Shown: positions 40,184 to 48,358 of the stretch, in pieces | Numbering within the stretch: the stretch's first letter is position 1 | How the letters are laid out: each line of letters begins with the position of its first letter | Assembly: GCA_002083555.1 (NCBI GenBank) | Contig: MSXN01000019.1 | Location: forward strand, 1 to 48,358 | Source of the DNA: Nitrospira sp. ST-bin5 | GTDB lineage: Bacteria; Nitrospirota; Nitrospiria; Nitrospirales; Nitrospiraceae | Length of the DNA: 48,358 bases | Direction: 5' to 3' | Program-made: the position numbers and the translations under genes | Notes under the pieces: model-generated | Seen by the model: only the letters and a program-made list of their open reading frames with translations | Told to the model about the DNA's origin: nothing | Databases searched by the model: none

Positions 40184-41061
40184 GATGGGATATCCTTTGC
40201 AGGTATCGTGGAGCCTGGTTGCCCGGCGGCGTCACGAAGCCGACGCTTGGCGTTTTCCCAGAGCCCGTCCAATTCGCTTGCCGTCATGCCGGAGAGCGGA
40301 CGTTGTTGTTCGGCAGCCTGGGATTCCACCAGGATAAACCGGTCGACAAAGCGGTTGGTCGAGAGCCGCAGGGCATCTTCGGGATTGACCTTCAGAAACC
40401 GGGCTAGGTTGACGAGTGAAAAGAGTAGATCGCCGAGTTCCCCCGCAACCTCGTCGCGGCTCGATGGGGAAGAGCCTGGCTCGGCCTCTGCTGCCAGGGC
40501 TTCTTGCAGTTCGCCGATTTCCTCCGCGATCTTCTTGAACACATCCGCGAGCCCGGTGGCATCGTGCGACCAGTCGAATCCGACACGCGCCGCCCTGGCT
40601 TGGACTTGGTACGCCCGGAGCAAGGCTGGGAGCGCTTTTGGCACGCCGTCCAACGCCGACTGGGCACCGCCGACGGCCTGCCGTTCGGCCCGCTTGATCT
40701 CTTCCCACTGGCTCAGGACTTGTTCGCCGTTGGTCGGCGTCTTCGCCGCATTCGGATCGCCGAAGACATGCGGGTGCCGGCGGACGAGTTTCGTGGCTAA
40801 GTGATCGACGACATCGTCGATGGTGAAGGTGCCGGATTCGGAGGCAATCTGGCTGTGGAAGATGACTTGGAGCAGGACATCGCCGAGTTCTTCCTTCAGT
40901 TTGGCGGTCTCCCGGTGGTCGATCGTCTCCAGGACCTCGTAGGCCTCTTCGAGCAGGTAGGGCTTCAGCGATTCGTGGGTCTGCTTCCGGTCCCACGGAC
41001 ATCCATTCGGAGCCCGGAGCGTGGCCATGAGTTCGATCAATTTCGAAAAACGGTCGGACAT
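40180..41061 (-). CDS. mazG: Nucleoside triphosphate pyrophosphohydrolase MazG
   Basis: 293 residues with two MazG helical domains. The first has RAPNGCPWDRKQTHESLKPY and LLEEAYEVLETI followed by LKEELGDVLLQVIFHS. The second has IAEEIGELQEALAAE and DEVAGELGDLLFSLVNLARF; the ExxE and ExxD metal ligands are present in both. It hydrolyses non-canonical or damaged NTPs to NMP and pyrophosphate in the cytoplasm. An insertion (EAEPGSSPSSRD) lies inside the second domain. Confidence 0.94.
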   Translation of the reverse strand: MSDRFSKLIELMATLRAPNGCPWDRKQTHESLKPYLLEEAYEVLETIDHRETAKLKEELGDVLLQVIFHSQIASESGTFTIDDVVDHLATKLVRRHPHVFGDPNAAKTPTNGEQVLSQWEEIKRAERQAVGGAQSALDGVPKALPALLRAYQVQARAARVGFDWSHDATGLADVFKKIAEEIGELQEALAAEAEPGSSPSSRDEVAGELGDLLFSLVNLARFLKVNPEDALRLSTNRFVDRFILVESQAAEQQRPLSGMTASELDGLWENAKRRLRDAAGQPGSTIPAKDIPS

Positions 41062-41191
41062 AGGTGCCTCTGTTGAAGACGCACTCTATACCGATAAGAA
41101 CGCCGGCTTCAACGGTGGCTGGCGGCTTGCGAGCGCTTGGGGCCTGTGGTAGGGTACTGGGCTCGAAGTCAGAGTCGCTGGTGAGGGAGCC

Positions 41192-41575
41192 ATGGCGGAA
41201 CAAGAAGAAGGATTCGTCGTTCGGGATCGGCGGGGTGGGAGTAGTGAGACTGCCGCACAAGCCTCTGGTCCAAGTGCATCTCCCAAGCCGGTGGCGGAAT
41301 CGGATGCGGCGCATCAAGCTCCTGCGTTTCCTGTCACCTTCTCCTCCTTCGTCATTTCCCTGGGCTCTTCTTCGCTGATGCTCATGGGGGAAAAGCTTGA
41401 CCCGCAGCAACAGGCCGTTCCCGTCAATCTCCCGCAAGCCAAAGAAATTATCGATTTACTCTCCGTGCTTGAAGAAAAGACCAAAGGGAATCTCACCTCG
41501 GAAGAGCAGACGGTCTTACGGGACATGCTCTATGCGCTTCGCATGAAGTACGTGTCCCTCTCGTCCGGCAAATAG
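41192..41575 (+). CDS. DUF1844 protein
   Basis: 127 residues with a GAGGGAG ribosome site. A low-complexity Ala/Ser/Pro-rich N-terminal half (1-48) precedes the DUF1844 domain: FSSFVISLGSSSLMLMGEKL, NLPQAKEIIDLLSVLEEKTK and LTSEEQTVLRDMLYALRMKY. The family is small and widespread in Nitrospirae, Deltaproteobacteria and Acidobacteria, with unknown function. It is divergent from mazG and upstream of ntrYX. Confidence 0.9.
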   Translation: MAEQEEGFVVRDRRGGSSETAAQASGPSASPKPVAESDAAHQAPAFPVTFSSFVISLGSSSLMLMGEKLDPQQQAVPVNLPQAKEIIDLLSVLEEKTKGNLTSEEQTVLRDMLYALRMKYVSLSSGK

Positions 41576-41629
41576 ACTCGACGAGGTCACGCTCACCTGT
41601 TGTCCGCGGATCCGCTCATTTCAGATATT

Positions 41630-41658
41630 TTGTGACGGCCCGCCGATTCCGTTATAGT
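41630..41658 (+). promoter_or_regulatory. Candidate sigma-70 promoter of ntrYX
   Basis: TTGTGA (41630-41635), 17-nt spacer, TATAGT (41653-41658). The ntrY ATG follows 46 nt after the -10 box, with GAGGCGAGGAGCG in the leader. Confidence 0.6.
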
Positions 41659-41704
41659 GGGCTCAGTGCTTCGTGCAATGAGGCGAGGAGCGTAGGCGAC
41701 CCCC

Positions 41705-44044
41705 ATGCCGGATTCGGAACAGCCATCACGTTCATTATCCTCTGCGGGGTCCGGCCGGACGGAACGTCCTGCGTCGGGCGCGGGGTCGTTCGGTTCTGCC
41801 GCCTCCGGAAAGTCCCCTCGTTCTAACGAGCCTGAGCGCAAGGCGCCACAGCTTCGTCCGGTCTGGTTCGTCCTGATCCTCCTCATTCCCAGTCTGGCGC
41901 TGACTTTCTACTATTCGCAGATGGCGGTACCCGGCGGGGGTGAAGCCGATTCGTTTTTGCCGACGACCAGCTATGCCTTTGTCCTGCTGCTCTTGAATCT
42001 CGATTTGATCGGCTTCGTTGTCCTGACGTTGCTGCTTTCACGCAACTTGATCAAAGCCTATTTTGAGCGGCGACACCGGCTGGTCGGATCGGGGTTTCGC
42101 ACCAAGCTGATCGCGGCCTTTATTGGATTCTCGCTGATCCCGACGATTCTGCTGGCGATCGTGGCGAGCGGGCTGGTGAATAAAGCGGTCGATGTCTGGT
42201 TCAGCGATCAGATCGATCGCGTGATGAAGGATTCGTATGAGGTGGCGCGCATGCAACATGCCGGGCACATCGCGCTGGCCGTCAACAGCGCACGCGCCAT
42301 CGGGCAGGAACTGTTTCGCGAAGATATGCTGACATCCGAACAGCGCGACCTGCTGATTGCGGCTATGACCCGCAAGCGGATGGAATATGGCGTAGCGGGG
42401 ATCGAAGTGTTTTCGTCAAAAATGGAGACACTCACTAAAGCGCTTGATGCTGAGGTGCCCGCCGGCGTGTTGGATCTTCCTGTCAGCCAGCTGGTGTTGC
42501 AGGTCATCAACGGGAAGCAGGAGTTCACCTCCGTGCAGGAGGCCCAGACCGGCCGGCTGGTGCGGGCCGGCGTGCCGGTGGCGGCCGGGAATAATCGGGG
42601 TGAACTGGCCGGAGTCGTCGTCGTCGAGGCCTATGTGCCGGAGTCGTTGTTGACCAAGATGGAAGGGATCGGGCGCCAATACGAGGAATATAAGCAGATC
42701 AAGGCCATGAAGAATCCGATCAAGGCCGGCGCCTATCTCTTTGTGGCGGTCGTGACGGTCATGATTCTCTTCAGCGCTACCTGGTTCGGATTTTATGTCG
42801 CCCGCAGTATTACGGTGCCCATTCAGCGGTTGGCCGAAGCGACCGTGGCGGTGGCGCAAGGTGATTTGTCGGTGAAGATCGATGCCAAGGCGACCGACGA
42901 AATCGGAACCTTGATCGAGTCGTTCAACCGGATGACCGGAGACTTGCAGGGCAGCAAGTTCAAGCTGGAAGATGCCAACCGTTCGCTGCGGCAAACGAAC
43001 GTTGAGTTGGATCGCCGCCGGGCGTATATCGAAACCGTCGTGGAGACGATCGCCGCCGGGTTGTTGTCGATCGACCGGAGTGGAATGGTCACGACCTTCA
43101 ATCCTTCCGGAGAGCGTATTCTCGGGCTGTCCGCTGACCGGATTCGGGATCGTCAGGCGAACGAGGTTTTTAAAGAGTTTGGCTTGGAGGTCTTTCAAAC
43201 GGTCTACGACCGAATGCAAGCCGATGATCGGGACGACTGGTCCTTGGAAGGGCAAGTCGATGTGCAGGGGAAGCCCGTGAAAATCAGGCTGAGCGGATCG
43301 CGTATGCGGGATGAGGCGAATAAAGACTTAGGGTACGTACTGATATTCGACGATCTGACGGAGTTGATCAAGGCGCAGAAGGTCGCGGCCTGGCAGGAAG
43401 TGGCCCGTCGAGTGGCCCATGAGATCAAGAACCCGCTCACGCCGATCCAGCTGTCGGCGCAGCGCTTGCGCAAGAAGTTTTTCGAGAAGTCTCCGGACTT
43501 TGACAAGATTTTCGACGAAGCGACCAACGTCATTGTGACGGAGGTGGGCAGCCTCAAGCACATGGTCGACGAGTTTTCGAAGTTTGCCCGCTTGCCCGCG
43601 CCGCAGATGGCCCGGCAGTCGCTCAACGAGGTGATCCAGGAAGTGCTGACGCTCTATCGCGCGGCGCATAAGGACATCGAATTCTGTGTCACGCTGGATG
43701 AAGATCTTCCGGTGCTCAACTTCGATCGTGAACAGTTGAAACGGGTCTGTGTGAACTTATTCGACAATGCCATCCAGGCGATGAATCACACGGGGCGGGT
43801 CTGGGTCAGCACGAAGTACGACACCAAGCGCAAGCGGGCGATCGTCAGCGTGGCCGATGAAGGTGTCGGGATTACGCCCGAGGATCAAGAGAAGCTGTTT
43901 GTGCCATACTTTACGAGGAAGAAAACCGGGACAGGCTTGGGGCTGGCGATTGTGCGCCGGATCATTACCGATCACGACGGTCAGATTCAGGCGTCGAATA
44001 ATCAGCCGAAGGGCGCGGTGTTTACCTTCGATTTGCCGGTGTAG
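41705..44044 (+). CDS. ntrY: NtrY-type sensor histidine kinase
   Basis: 779 residues. A Ser/Gly-rich cytoplasmic tail (1-48) precedes three helices (about 53-72, 88-112, 134-157), then a periplasmic region of about 185 residues, a fourth helix (about 343-365), HAMP (about 366-420), PAS (about 435-545) and HisKA with VARRVAHEIKNPLTP (His572). The ATPase has LFDNAIQAM, VADEGVGI, GTGLGLAIV and a GAVFTFDLP end. It controls NtrX, usually in response to nitrogen or redox status. The ntrX gene follows 56 nt later on the same strand. Confidence 0.93.
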   Translation: MPDSEQPSRSLSSAGSGRTERPASGAGSFGSAASGKSPRSNEPERKAPQLRPVWFVLILLIPSLALTFYYSQMAVPGGGEADSFLPTTSYAFVLLLLNLDLIGFVVLTLLLSRNLIKAYFERRHRLVGSGFRTKLIAAFIGFSLIPTILLAIVASGLVNKAVDVWFSDQIDRVMKDSYEVARMQHAGHIALAVNSARAIGQELFREDMLTSEQRDLLIAAMTRKRMEYGVAGIEVFSSKMETLTKALDAEVPAGVLDLPVSQLVLQVINGKQEFTSVQEAQTGRLVRAGVPVAAGNNRGELAGVVVVEAYVPESLLTKMEGIGRQYEEYKQIKAMKNPIKAGAYLFVAVVTVMILFSATWFGFYVARSITVPIQRLAEATVAVAQGDLSVKIDAKATDEIGTLIESFNRMTGDLQGSKFKLEDANRSLRQTNVELDRRRAYIETVVETIAAGLLSIDRSGMVTTFNPSGERILGLSADRIRDRQANEVFKEFGLEVFQTVYDRMQADDRDDWSLEGQVDVQGKPVKIRLSGSRMRDEANKDLGYVLIFDDLTELIKAQKVAAWQEVARRVAHEIKNPLTPIQLSAQRLRKKFFEKSPDFDKIFDEATNVIVTEVGSLKHMVDEFSKFARLPAPQMARQSLNEVIQEVLTLYRAAHKDIEFCVTLDEDLPVLNFDREQLKRVCVNLFDNAIQAMNHTGRVWVSTKYDTKRKRAIVSVADEGVGITPEDQEKLFVPYFTRKKTGTGLGLAIVRRIITDHDGQIQASNNQPKGAVFTFDLPV

Positions 44045-44100
44045 GTGCCGCGAGGAATGTGCGCTGAATTGGAACGGGACTCACGTATCACGGGGGACGC

Positions 44101-45495
44101 ATGTCAGCATCGATTTTAATCGTCGACGACGAAACCGCTATTTTGACGTCATTGCGAAGCATCCTTGAGGACGAGGGATATGACGTTTCCGTGGCCAGCA
44201 GCGGCACCGAGGCCTTGAAGATCTATACGACGGATCCGCCGGATCTCATGATCCTGGATATCTGGATGCCGGAGTTGGATGGTTTGGAGACGCTGAAGCG
44301 GGTGAAAGAGTTCGTGCCGACGGCCCAGGTCATGATGATGTCGGGGCATGGCTCCATCGAGACGGCGGTCAGAGCGATCAAGCTGGGAGCCTATGACTAT
44401 ATCGAAAAGCCGCTGTCCCTGGAGAACGTCACGCTTCGTGTGAAGCATGCGCTCGACCAGTACCGGTTGGAGCAGGAAAACCGGACGCTCAAGACGAAGG
44501 TGCAGCGAAAGTTCGAGCTCGTCGGCCAATCGTCCGTTATGCAGCAGTTGCGGCAGCTGATCGAGACGGCCGGTCCGACCAACAGCCGGGTCTTGATCGG
44601 CGGGGAGAACGGCACGGGCAAAGAGTTAGTGGCGCGCGCGATTCACAATCACTCCGCCAGAGCCGAACATCCGTTCGTGGCGGTGAATTGCGCGGCGATT
44701 CCCGAGACACTGATTGAAAGCGAATTGTTCGGCCATGAAAAGGGGTCGTTTACCGGCGCCACCTCGATGAAGCGGGGGCAATTCGAGCAGGCGGACGGCG
44801 GAACGCTGTTTCTGGACGAGATCGCCGATATGAGCTTGGCCACACAGGCGAAGGTGCTGCGGGCGCTACAAGAACAGCAGTTCACGAGAGTCGGCGGCGG
44901 CAAGTTGATGAAGGTGGATGTGCGGGTATTGGCTGCGTCGAACAAAGACCTGGAAAAGGAAATTGCCAAGGGCACGTTCCGTGAAGACCTGTATTACCGG
45001 TTGAACGTCGTGCCGATCATCGTGCCGCCGTTACGCGAGCGCCGTGAAGATATTCCCGCGCTGGTCCGGCATTTCATGAAAATCCATGCCGAGGAGCAGG
45101 GGCTGCGCATCAAAGACGTGACGCCCGAAGCGATGGCGGTGTTTCAGCAGTACGAATGGCCCGGCAATATCCGCGAATTGCGCAATCTTATTGAGCGGCT
45201 GATGATTATGGTGCCGGGAGCCGTAATCGATGCGCCGCAAGCGGCGATGTCTTTGCAGGGGCGGGGGAGCAGCCAGAGTGCGGCGGCGAGTGCCCAGGCG
45301 AGCAGCCCGTTGCTGACGAAATCGTATGATTCCTTGCGCGATGCCCGGAATGCGTTCGAGAAGGACTATATCGGCAGGAAGCTGCGGGAGCATCATTGGA
45401 ATATTTCGCGGACGGCCGAAGATCTTAAGATCGAACGCAGCCATCTCCATCGCAAGATTAAGTTGTTAGAGGTGGAGATGCGCCCCGAGGTCTAG
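44101..45495 (+). CDS. ntrX: NtrX-type sigma-54-dependent response regulator
   Basis: 464 residues. The receiver domain has VDDE (8-11) and the phosphoacceptor D53 in LDIWMPE. The AAA+ domain has Walker A GGENGTGKE (167-175), GSFTGA (215-220) in place of the canonical GAFTGA sigma-54 contact loop, and GGTLFLDEIADM as Walker B. A Fis-type HTH closes the protein (WNISRTAEDLKIERSHLHRKI). It activates, or in some bacteria represses, transcription after phosphorylation by NtrY. The A-to-S change in the contact loop may change or abolish sigma-54 activation. Confidence 0.94.
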   Translation: MSASILIVDDETAILTSLRSILEDEGYDVSVASSGTEALKIYTTDPPDLMILDIWMPELDGLETLKRVKEFVPTAQVMMMSGHGSIETAVRAIKLGAYDYIEKPLSLENVTLRVKHALDQYRLEQENRTLKTKVQRKFELVGQSSVMQQLRQLIETAGPTNSRVLIGGENGTGKELVARAIHNHSARAEHPFVAVNCAAIPETLIESELFGHEKGSFTGATSMKRGQFEQADGGTLFLDEIADMSLATQAKVLRALQEQQFTRVGGGKLMKVDVRVLAASNKDLEKEIAKGTFREDLYYRLNVVPIIVPPLRERREDIPALVRHFMKIHAEEQGLRIKDVTPEAMAVFQQYEWPGNIRELRNLIERLMIMVPGAVIDAPQAAMSLQGRGSSQSAAASAQASSPLLTKSYDSLRDARNAFEKDYIGRKLREHHWNISRTAEDLKIERSHLHRKIKLLEVEMRPEV

Positions 45496-45527
45496 CCGTT
45501 CGGGGCTTCCCTGTATTCGCCGAAGCG

Positions 45528-46241
45528 TTAAGACGTTTTCGCGAACACTTGCTTGAGGAGGTCGGTCACGCGGGCGGACGGATCGGTCCTGATGGCCTTC
45601 TCTTCCTGGCCCAGTATCAGAAACAGCCCCTCCAGCCCTTTCCCCACCACATACTGCTCCAGGTCTACAAGTTGGGTCTTGGGGAACGGGATCGTTTTGA
45701 AATGTTGCATCAGTTCTTTGTATTGTCGCGTGACGCCGACCTGGTTCATCGCCTGTTCGACATGGGGACGAAACGCGACGGTGAGTTGCGCGGAGGTCTT
45801 GGCTTTGAAGTATTCAGTGGCGGCGGTGTCCGGGCCCGACAGAATCTGCTGAGCGTCGGCAAACGACATCTGCGCAATCGCACCGGCGAAGATTTCTGCG
45901 GCCTGCGGAGCGGCTCGTTCCGCCGCACGGTTCATGCTCAAGACGAACTCATCGACTTGCGGGCCGAAGCCGAACACGCGCAGGCCTTTTTCAAATGAGT
46001 GCAGCTGTTCAGGCATGGGAATCTTGATCGATGGATTGCGGTAGTACCCATCCGGCTTTCCCGTGAGGGCGGTGGCATGTCCGGTCCCGATGCGAAGGGC
46101 TTCTTTGAGTCCGGCGGCGATCTGGTCTTGGGTGAGGCTCGCCGGTGCAGGGAGTCCTAAGAGCTGAAGCGATTGAGAAAGTTCAGTACAGGCCGTGAAC
46201 GACAGGAAAAACAGTCCCAACCAGGGAGTCAGTTGTCGCAC
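45528..46241 (-). CDS. DUF4197 lipoprotein
   Basis: 237 residues from a GTG start with an AAGGAG site. The N-terminus is a lipoprotein signal (WLGLFFLSFTAC, C18). The DUF4197 domain follows: QDQIAAGLKEALRIGTGHAT, NPSIKIPMPEQL, MNRAAERAAPQAAEIF, ILSGPDTAATEYF and the ending VGKGLEGLFLILGQEEKAIR. The family is conserved in Bacteroidetes and Proteobacteria with no defined role. It is convergent with ntrX. Confidence 0.9.
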   Translation of the reverse strand: MRQLTPWLGLFFLSFTACTELSQSLQLLGLPAPASLTQDQIAAGLKEALRIGTGHATALTGKPDGYYRNPSIKIPMPEQLHSFEKGLRVFGFGPQVDEFVLSMNRAAERAAPQAAEIFAGAIAQMSFADAQQILSGPDTAATEYFKAKTSAQLTVAFRPHVEQAMNQVGVTRQYKELMQHFKTIPFPKTQLVDLEQYVVGKGLEGLFLILGQEEKAIRTDPSARVTDLLKQVFAKTS

Positions 46242-46347
46242 CGGGAGTCTCCTTCATGTGATCGGGGAAATAGCCCGCGGCAGTATAGTGGAATTCCCTG
46301 CCTCTGTCTTGACTCATCAGCGGGGGACTGGTTCCTCAACTAGTGCG

Positions 46348-46375
46348 TTGACCCCCACGAGATGCTCCGTATAAG
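46348..46375 (+). promoter_or_regulatory. Candidate sigma-70 promoter of purM (near-leaderless)
   Basis: TTGACC (46348-46353), 16-nt spacer, TATAAG (46370-46375). The ATG at 46389 is 13 nt after the -10 box with no Shine-Dalgarno sequence between, so the leader would be about 6-8 nt. Confidence 0.55.
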
Positions 46376-46388
46376 ATGCGACCCTCTT

Positions 46389-47426
46389 ATGACAACCTAT
46401 CGAGATTCAGGTGTGGATATCGATGCGGGCGACGAGTTTGTCGATCGCATTAAGCCGCTCGTCCGGTCGACCTTTCGTCCGGAAGTGCTCACGGATCTTG
46501 GCGGATTCGGAGGGCTGTTCCGCCTCCAGGCCAAGAAGTACGAAGACCCGGTGTTGGTCTCCGGCACCGATGGGGTCGGCACCAAGCTTCGAGTGGCCTT
46601 TCTCATGGATCGGCACGACACGATCGGTATCGATCTTGTGGCGATGTGCGTGAACGACATTGCCGTCAGTGGCGCTGAGCCCCTCTTCTTCCTCGACTAT
46701 TTCGCCACGGGAAAGTTATCGGTTCCTAAAGCCCATGAAGTACTGAAGGGAATTGCCGAGGGCTGTCGCCAGGCCGGGTGCGCGCTGATCGGAGGCGAAA
46801 CGGCAGAGATGCCGTCGATGTATGGAGACGGGGAGTATGACCTCGCCGGTTTCGCCGTGGGGGTCGTTGACCGCCCGAAGATTATCGACGGCCGGTCGAT
46901 CGCGCCGGGTGATGTCATCATCGGGCTCGCGTCTTCCGGACTGCATAGCAACGGCTATTCGCTGGCACGGCGGGTCTTGTTCGAGCAGGCCAAGCTTACG
47001 GTGACCAGCCGCGTACCGGAACTCACGACCACTGTCGGTGAGGCCCTGCTGGTTCCCACCAGAATTTATGCCAAGCAGATTTTGGCACTCATCCAGGAGC
47101 ATCCCATCAAGGGGATCGCGCATATAACAGGCGGCGGGATCACTGAAAATCTGCCGCGTGTATTCCCGTCCGGCGTGCGGGCTCGTATCCATCGGGATCG
47201 CTGGGCCGTGCCGCCGATCTGCTCGTTGATCAGCCGGCTGGGTTCCGTCGAGCGTGACGAGATGTATCGCGTGTTTAACATGGGGATCGGGTTGATCCTC
47301 GTGGTTCCCGCAGGTTCGGCCGATGCCGTCCTTGCGGGGGCGAAGGCGTTAGGCGATCAAGGCTATGTGATCGGTGAGATCGTCGCCGGCACTGAGACGG
47401 ATCAACAGGTAACGTATGTCGGGTAA
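46389..47426 (+). CDS. purM: Phosphoribosylformylglycinamidine cyclo-ligase (AIR synthetase)
   Basis: 345 residues from the ATG at 46389 (MTTYRDSGVDIDAGDEFVDR); an upstream in-frame ATG at 46362 lies in the promoter. PurM motifs: LVSGTDGVGTKLRVA, IGIDLVAMCVNDI, CALIGGETAEMPSMY, GLASSGLHSNGYSL and HITGGGITENLPRV. It closes the imidazole ring of AIR in purine synthesis using ATP. Its last 11 nt overlap purN, the usual pairing. Confidence 0.95.
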   Translation: MTTYRDSGVDIDAGDEFVDRIKPLVRSTFRPEVLTDLGGFGGLFRLQAKKYEDPVLVSGTDGVGTKLRVAFLMDRHDTIGIDLVAMCVNDIAVSGAEPLFFLDYFATGKLSVPKAHEVLKGIAEGCRQAGCALIGGETAEMPSMYGDGEYDLAGFAVGVVDRPKIIDGRSIAPGDVIIGLASSGLHSNGYSLARRVLFEQAKLTVTSRVPELTTTVGEALLVPTRIYAKQILALIQEHPIKGIAHITGGGITENLPRVFPSGVRARIHRDRWAVPPICSLISRLGSVERDEMYRVFNMGIGLILVVPAGSADAVLAGAKALGDQGYVIGEIVAGTETDQQVTYVG

Positions 47427-48090
47427 GAGAACCGCTCCTCTTCGAGTGGCTGTCCTTGCATCGGGGCGCGGGTCCAACCTCCAAGCCATCATCGACGGCA
47501 TCGAAGCCAACCAGGTTCAGGCCTCCATCGTCGCCGTTATCAGTAATAAAAAAGACGCGGTCGCGCTCGAACGGGCCAGGAAACACGGGCTCAAGAATCT
47601 CTTTGTCGATCCCAAGCCGTTTGCCGGGCAGCCTGACAGCCGGGAGGCCTACGACCGGTCGCTCCTGGCCATCTTGCAGCAGCATGATGTGGAGTTGGTG
47701 TTGCTAGCCGGCTACATGAAGATTGTCACGGCGGTGTTGGTGAATGCCTATGCCAATCGCATGATGAACATCCATCCGTCGCTGTTGCCATCGTTCCCTG
47801 GATTGGATGTGCAGAAGAAAGCGATTGAGTGGGGATGTAAGCTGGCCGGTTGCACCGTCCATTTCGTGACCGAGGGGGTCGATGAAGGGCCGATCATTTT
47901 GCAGGCAGCCGTCCCAATTTTGGATGACGACTCGCCCGAGACGCTGGCCGCTCGAATTCTGGTGCAGGAGCATAAGCTCTATCCTCGGGCTGTGCAGCTG
48001 TTCGCCGAAGGCCGTCTTCGCGTCGACGGGCGTCGGGTATTGATCGAGCTGGGAAAGTCGGTGGGAGAAGCCGTCATCGGCCCAATGTAA
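47416..48090 (+). CDS. purN: Phosphoribosylglycinamide formyltransferase
   Basis: 224 residues. PurN features: VAVLASGRGSNLQAII (11-26), LVLLAGYMKIV, and the active-site cluster MNIHPSLLPSFPGLD with the catalytic Asn and His, then GCTVHFVTEGVDEGPIILQ with the catalytic Asp. It formylates GAR with 10-formyl-tetrahydrofolate. It begins inside the last 11 nt of purM with an AGG site in the purM coding sequence, so translation is coupled. The two enzymes catalyse nearby, not consecutive, steps. Confidence 0.95.
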   Translation: MSGKRTAPLRVAVLASGRGSNLQAIIDGIEANQVQASIVAVISNKKDAVALERARKHGLKNLFVDPKPFAGQPDSREAYDRSLLAILQQHDVELVLLAGYMKIVTAVLVNAYANRMMNIHPSLLPSFPGLDVQKKAIEWGCKLAGCTVHFVTEGVDEGPIILQAAVPILDDDSPETLAARILVQEHKLYPRAVQLFAEGRLRVDGRRVLIELGKSVGEAVIGPM

Positions 48091-48280
48091 AATTTCTGTC
48101 GAATGGCTGTCCGCAAGTGAACTTCCTCTAGAGACTCAGGGACCGGTTGTGTATAATCCGGCTGCGAAGAGGATGCGAGCCATACTTCCTCCCCGTTCTT
48201 CTACCGCAGCATCACGTTTGCGCACTCATGCGCAACCAACCCTGTGGGATTCGCGGTTCGCATCTTCAGTTCCGCCAGGT
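48091..48280. other. Intergenic gap between purN and tRNA-Ala
   Basis: 190 bp. A TATAAT box at 48152-48157 is a candidate promoter -10 for the tRNA, though its -35 is poor. The rest (GC-poor T-rich near 48186-48200) shows nothing recognised. Confidence 0.4.
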
Positions 48281-48356
48281 GGGGGGCTAGCTCAGTTGGG
48301 AGAGCACTACGTTCGCAACGTAGGGGTCGGGGGTTCAACTCCCCTGCCCTCCACCA
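48281..48356 (+). tRNA. tRNA-Ala (anticodon CGC)
   Basis: 76 nt with the CCA end encoded. The acceptor stem GGGGGGC pairs with GCCCTCC and contains the G3:U70 wobble that identifies alanine tRNAs. The anticodon arm is CTACG-TTCGCAA-CGTAG, anticodon CGC, reading GCG. The T arm is GGGGG-TTCAACT-CCCCT with the TTCAA core. GCG is probably a frequent codon in this GC-rich genome. Confidence 0.97.
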
Positions 48357-48358
48357 AA

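Noticed and set aside
40232..41437. 401-codon open frame spanning mazG and the upstream gap
   Set aside because: Shadow frame with Arg/Pro-rich sequence; mazG is clear in the other frame.

Overview
The window reads as a chromosomal stretch of a GC-rich, chemolithoautotroph-like bacterium, most likely a Nitrospira-type member of Nitrospirota. This is inference from content: a two-subunit biotin-dependent 2-oxo-acid carboxylase resembling the reductive-TCA 2-oxoglutarate/pyruvate carboxylases, an NtrYX pair, a HemY-type haem branch, FmdB and DUF1844 proteins, and intergenic repeats built around a CTCAACGTACC...GGGTACGCCTGCGG core that I associate with Nitrospira genomes. There are no rRNA genes, prophage, insertion-sequence transposase or CRISPR array. 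One tRNA (Ala, anticodon CGC) closes the window.

Layout. (1) 1-12314, minus strand: one long run of closely packed genes. In transcription order it holds a membrane-anchored MutS-like ATPase, an MFS-PlsC-AMP-ligase fusion (LplT-Aas type), a YjdF-like membrane domain fused to a putative permuted NlpC/P60 (LRAT-like) thiol enzyme, a YnbA-like CDP-alcohol phosphotransferase, a CdsA-like cytidylyltransferase, a PlsC acyltransferase, an amidohydrolase, a small sigma factor and a membrane-anchored partner protein cut by the window edge. It looks like a phospholipid remodelling locus carrying its own regulator and is the most interesting region. (2) 12360-15441, plus: prmA, a MOSC protein, a SAM methyltransferase and an FGE-like protein whose start codon lies inside a repeat element. 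(3) 15703-21309, minus: a fibronectin-III secreted protein, a hydrolase with a small membrane protein, a 12-helix haem-copper-oxidase-like protein, thiD and a FlgO-like protein. (4) 21483-22690: a decaying patch with an intact antitoxin, a ParE toxin broken by one stop codon, and a hypothetical gene with an in-frame amber codon near its 5' end. (5) 22690-31883, minus: tenA, sthA, a lipoprotein thiol peroxidase, a lipoprotein hydrolase, the carboxylase pair, an IPT/TIG protein, a PstS-like binding protein and an FmdB zinc ribbon. (6) 32047-33954, plus: small hypothetical proteins and an EamA transporter. (7) An acyl-CoA desaturase (minus), then hemE-hemH-hemG (plus). (8) mazG with a membrane protein (minus), DUF1844, ntrY-ntrX (plus), a DUF4197 lipoprotein (minus), purM-purN and tRNA-Ala (plus).

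How the genes work together. The first 12 kb suggests a deacylation, flipping and reacylation cycle coupled to CDP-diacylglycerol and head-group chemistry. thiD and tenA serve thiamine salvage. hemE, hemH and hemG cover three late haem steps, and purM-purN cover two purine steps. The carboxylase pair feeds C4 or C6 acids into central carbon metabolism.

Several genes (the FlgO-like gene, hemE, purM) have a good -10 box only 9-13 nt before the ATG and no Shine-Dalgarno sequence, suggesting leaderless transcripts. Dispersed hairpin repeats occupy at least four intergenic gaps.
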